NCBI RefSeq assembly: GCF_001274935.1
Contig: NZ_LILC01000010.1
Coordinates: forward strand, 46,253-110,252
Origin: Priestia koreensis
GTDB taxonomy: Bacteria > Bacillota > Bacilli > Bacillales > Bacillaceae_H
Reading direction: 5' to 3'
DNA: 64,000 nt
Below the pieces are notes generated by a model that worked only from the letters and a program-made list of their open reading frames with translations, did not search any database and had not been told where the DNA came from. The position numbers and the translations under genes are program-made. Shown here in pieces: positions 62,871 through 64,000 of this stretch. The stretch's first letter is position 1. Every line of letters begins with the position of its first letter.

Positions 62871-63095
62871 ATGTTCATACACTCCTAATTTTTAGATTTA
62901 CTCACAGTATGCCCAAATCACACCATATACTATATCACATGAACTCATTGTAACGAAACTTGAGCCAAAATGAAAGCATTTTACGATATAGCCGACCGTC
63001 ACGCAATTATTCTTGTCATAATGAGCCATCTGCCTAGACGCAATTTTGATGCCCTCTGCATAGTATGAACTATCAGTAGAAAAGGGGGTGCTCTT

Positions 63096-63182
63096 ATGGG
63101 TCACGCTTATGGAGCTGGTTTCGCGTTAATCGTAGTATTATTCATTCTTTTAGTTATTGTTGGTAGTGCTTATATCTACTAA
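63096..63182 (+). CDS. YjcZ-family micropeptide, first copy
   Basis: A 28-residue peptide starting MGHAYGAGFALIV and ending in SAYIY, nearly all hydrophobic after the first six residues (one membrane helix). It belongs to the tiny YjcZ/YhzE-type sporulation proteins of Bacillus, which show the pattern Gly-rich N-terminus then FALIVVLFILLVIVG. AGGGGGTG precedes the ATG. Too short for routine ORF calling. Expression and function are not known. Confidence 0.8.
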   Translation: MGHAYGAGFALIVVLFILLVIVGSAYIY

Positions 63183-63243
63183 GCCTTTGTTTGAAGCCAA
63201 CATATACTAATTGAGCGTTAGAAAAAGTTAGGAGGAACTGCAT

Positions 63244-63327
63244 ATGACAGCAGGTTATGGAAATGGGATGGCATTAATTGTAGTACTGTTCATTCTACTA
63301 GTTATCGTAGGGGCTATGTACTGCTAA
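63244..63327 (+). CDS. YjcZ-family micropeptide, second copy
   Basis: A 27-residue paralogue (MTAGYGNGMALIV, ending VGAMYC) 61 bp after the first. The hydrophobic core LIVVLFILLVIVG is identical in both copies at protein level though codons differ. AGGAGGAAC is upstream. A terminator follows at 63390. The C-terminal Cys is unique to this copy. Likely cotranscribed with the first copy. Confidence 0.8.
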   Translation: MTAGYGNGMALIVVLFILLVIVGAMYC

Positions 63328-63389
63328 TATTAGCTCGAAAGTGTATTTTGGGTGAGAAGGTATATAAATTGCTTATATCAACACACATT

Positions 63390-63419
63390 AAAACGGTGAA
63401 GAAAATCCTTCACCGTTTT
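63390..63419 (+). terminator. terminator after the YjcZ-like pair
   Basis: AAAACGGTGAAG, 5-nt loop, CTTCACCGTTTT; palindromic, so usable by the opposing small gene as well. Confidence 0.75.
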
Positions 63420-63436
63420 CAACTATTGTATGAAGT

Positions 63437-63616
63437 TTATGTAAATAGCACTTCGATGTAGGACGAGATTAATAAAAAGGTAACAAGTATATTGATAGTG
63501 CGGAATACCCTAGGACGTCGTTCTTCAGGAATTTCTTTTCGCGTACATAATGTATTCGTTAAAGCGTTAATGTAAAATAAGATAAATACAGCTAAAACAA
63601 TATATAAGATTGTCAT
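63437..63616 (-). CDS. small membrane protein of unknown function
   Basis: A 59-residue protein with two membrane helices (TILYIVLAVFILFYIN and INILVTFLLISSYIEVLF) joined by a short basic-acidic loop (CTRKEIPEERRPR). I start it at ATG 63616, 10 bases after TGGAGGA; the longer in-frame extension upstream lacks a ribosome binding site. It converges on the YjcZ-like pair and they share a terminator. I do not recognise the family. Confidence 0.65.
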   Translation of the reverse strand: MTILYIVLAVFILFYINALTNTLCTRKEIPEERRPRVFRTINILVTFLLISSYIEVLFT

Positions 63617-63722
63617 TGAGTACATTCCTCCAACATAAATAATCTTCGCGTTCGTTGATCGGTATAAATTACATATTAACATTATCAAATATTTAAACAA
63701 ATGACCATATATTTTGAATCCA

Positions 63723-63775
63723 CTTCTTAGATTCCCCCCCTAACGGAAGGACTGTTAGGGGGGGAATCTAAGAAG
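63723..63775. repeat. perfect 22-bp inverted repeat with C7/G7 tracts
   Basis: Arms at 63723-63744 and 63754-63775 pair without mismatch around loop GGAAGGACT. The centre of each arm is a run of seven C or G. Neither strand shows a T-run beyond the hairpin, so it is not a standard terminator. Confidence 0.85.
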
Positions 63776-63834
63776 CATAAGCGTCGGTCGTCACCCTTGC
63801 GGGTTTCCGTCCTCCGCATATGAATTCTTTTTTG
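63761..63834 (+). repeat. structured element, copy A
   Basis: Shares with the copy ~155 bp downstream the segments GAAG-AT-AG-GTCGGTCG, TTGC-GG-TTCC-TCCTCCG and TATGAA, and ends in a T-run. CATAAGCG can pair with CGCATATG (one mismatch), enclosing ACCC-ttgc-GGGT, so the element folds. No ORF explains the conservation. Confidence 0.6.
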
Positions 63835-63921
63835 AGGGCGGATTCGGGTTGTCTGGTATGCTTGGTGTTTGGGTCCTTTAGCTATTTTTAATATATCCCC
63901 CTAATGAAAAGGCATGTTTGG

Positions 63922-63997
63922 GTTGATACGAGAAGTATGAGGGTCGGTCGCCTGTCTTTGCAGGCTTCCTTCCTCCGGGTATGAACCCCTATTTTTA
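63922..63997 (+). repeat. structured element, copy B
   Basis: Second copy of the same element. GGGTTGATAC pairs with GTATGAACCC (one mismatch), enclosing GCCTG-tcttt-GCAGGC, and a T-run follows. The loop-side changes relative to copy A keep pairing (ACCC/GGGT in A, GCCTG/CAGGC in B), which suggests a conserved RNA rather than DNA site. It runs to the window edge, so further copies may follow. Confidence 0.6.
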
Positions 63998-64000
63998 GAT

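Noticed and set aside
63723..63775. Perfect hairpin as an intrinsic terminator
   Set aside because: No T-run on either strand after the stem and no gene ending at it.

Overview
The window looks like a chromosomal segment of an endospore-forming Firmicute of the family Bacillaceae. Evidence is the spore genes (SpoVR, an alpha/beta-type SASP, YheC/YheD coat-associated proteins, YjcZ-like micropeptides), AGGAGG-type ribosome binding sites, Bacillus-style cre, BirA and GlpP sites, a TPP riboswitch, and gene order matching the B. subtilis yhc/yhd/yhe/yha region. A Priestia/B. megaterium-like species would fit, but species cannot be settled here. There is no prophage, insertion sequence, rRNA operon or CRISPR array.

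Layout. 0-13 kb: end of an L,D-transpeptidase gene, yhcX (GNAT-nitrilase fusion), the glycerol regulon glpP-glpF-glpK-glpD with two GlpP-type terminator/antiterminator leaders, pgcA, the two-component pair yhcY-yhcZ, azoreductase azr, then bioY and yhdB on the minus strand. 13-19 kb: catalase, an ArsR-type regulator, spoVR, a YihY/BrkB membrane protein and an AI-2E-family exporter. 19-25 kb: an App/Opp/Dpp-type peptide ABC operon (D-F-B-C-A) behind a 62-codon ORF. 25-30 kb: a YhfP-like reductase, a lone modB, a large secreted amidase and a small NlpC/P60 hydrolase. 30-35 kb: a TPP-riboswitch-controlled thiamine operon (tenI-thiO-thiS-thiG-thiF-thiD, no tenA).

35-41 kb: a heterodimeric multidrug ABC exporter (BmrC/BmrD-like) preceded by two tiny ORFs and two terminators, laid out like a translation-dependent attenuator; then an NAD(P)-binding protein and a CorC/HlyC protein. 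41-44 kb: a cystine-type ABC importer. 44-47 kb: a SASP gene with a 66-nt tRNA-like cloverleaf ending in encoded CCA inside its apparent sigma-G-driven leader, a zinc-ribbon protein, msmX and a YxkF-like regulator. 47-52 kb: four consecutive YheC/YheD ATP-grasp genes. 52-63 kb: yheA, yhaX, hemZ, an acyl-CoA ligase, yhaR, yhzD, yhaQ-yhaP, yhaM, yhaL and prsA. 63-64 kb: two YjcZ-like micropeptides, a small membrane protein, and an unexplained noncoding stretch with a perfect 22-bp hairpin and two diverged copies of a structured ~65-nt element.

Most promising for new biology: the tRNA-like element in the spore-protein leader, the two-peptide attenuator before bmrCD, the structured repeats at the right edge, and the four-gene ATP-grasp expansion. 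Operator and sigma-factor assignments rest on reading by eye and are inferences.
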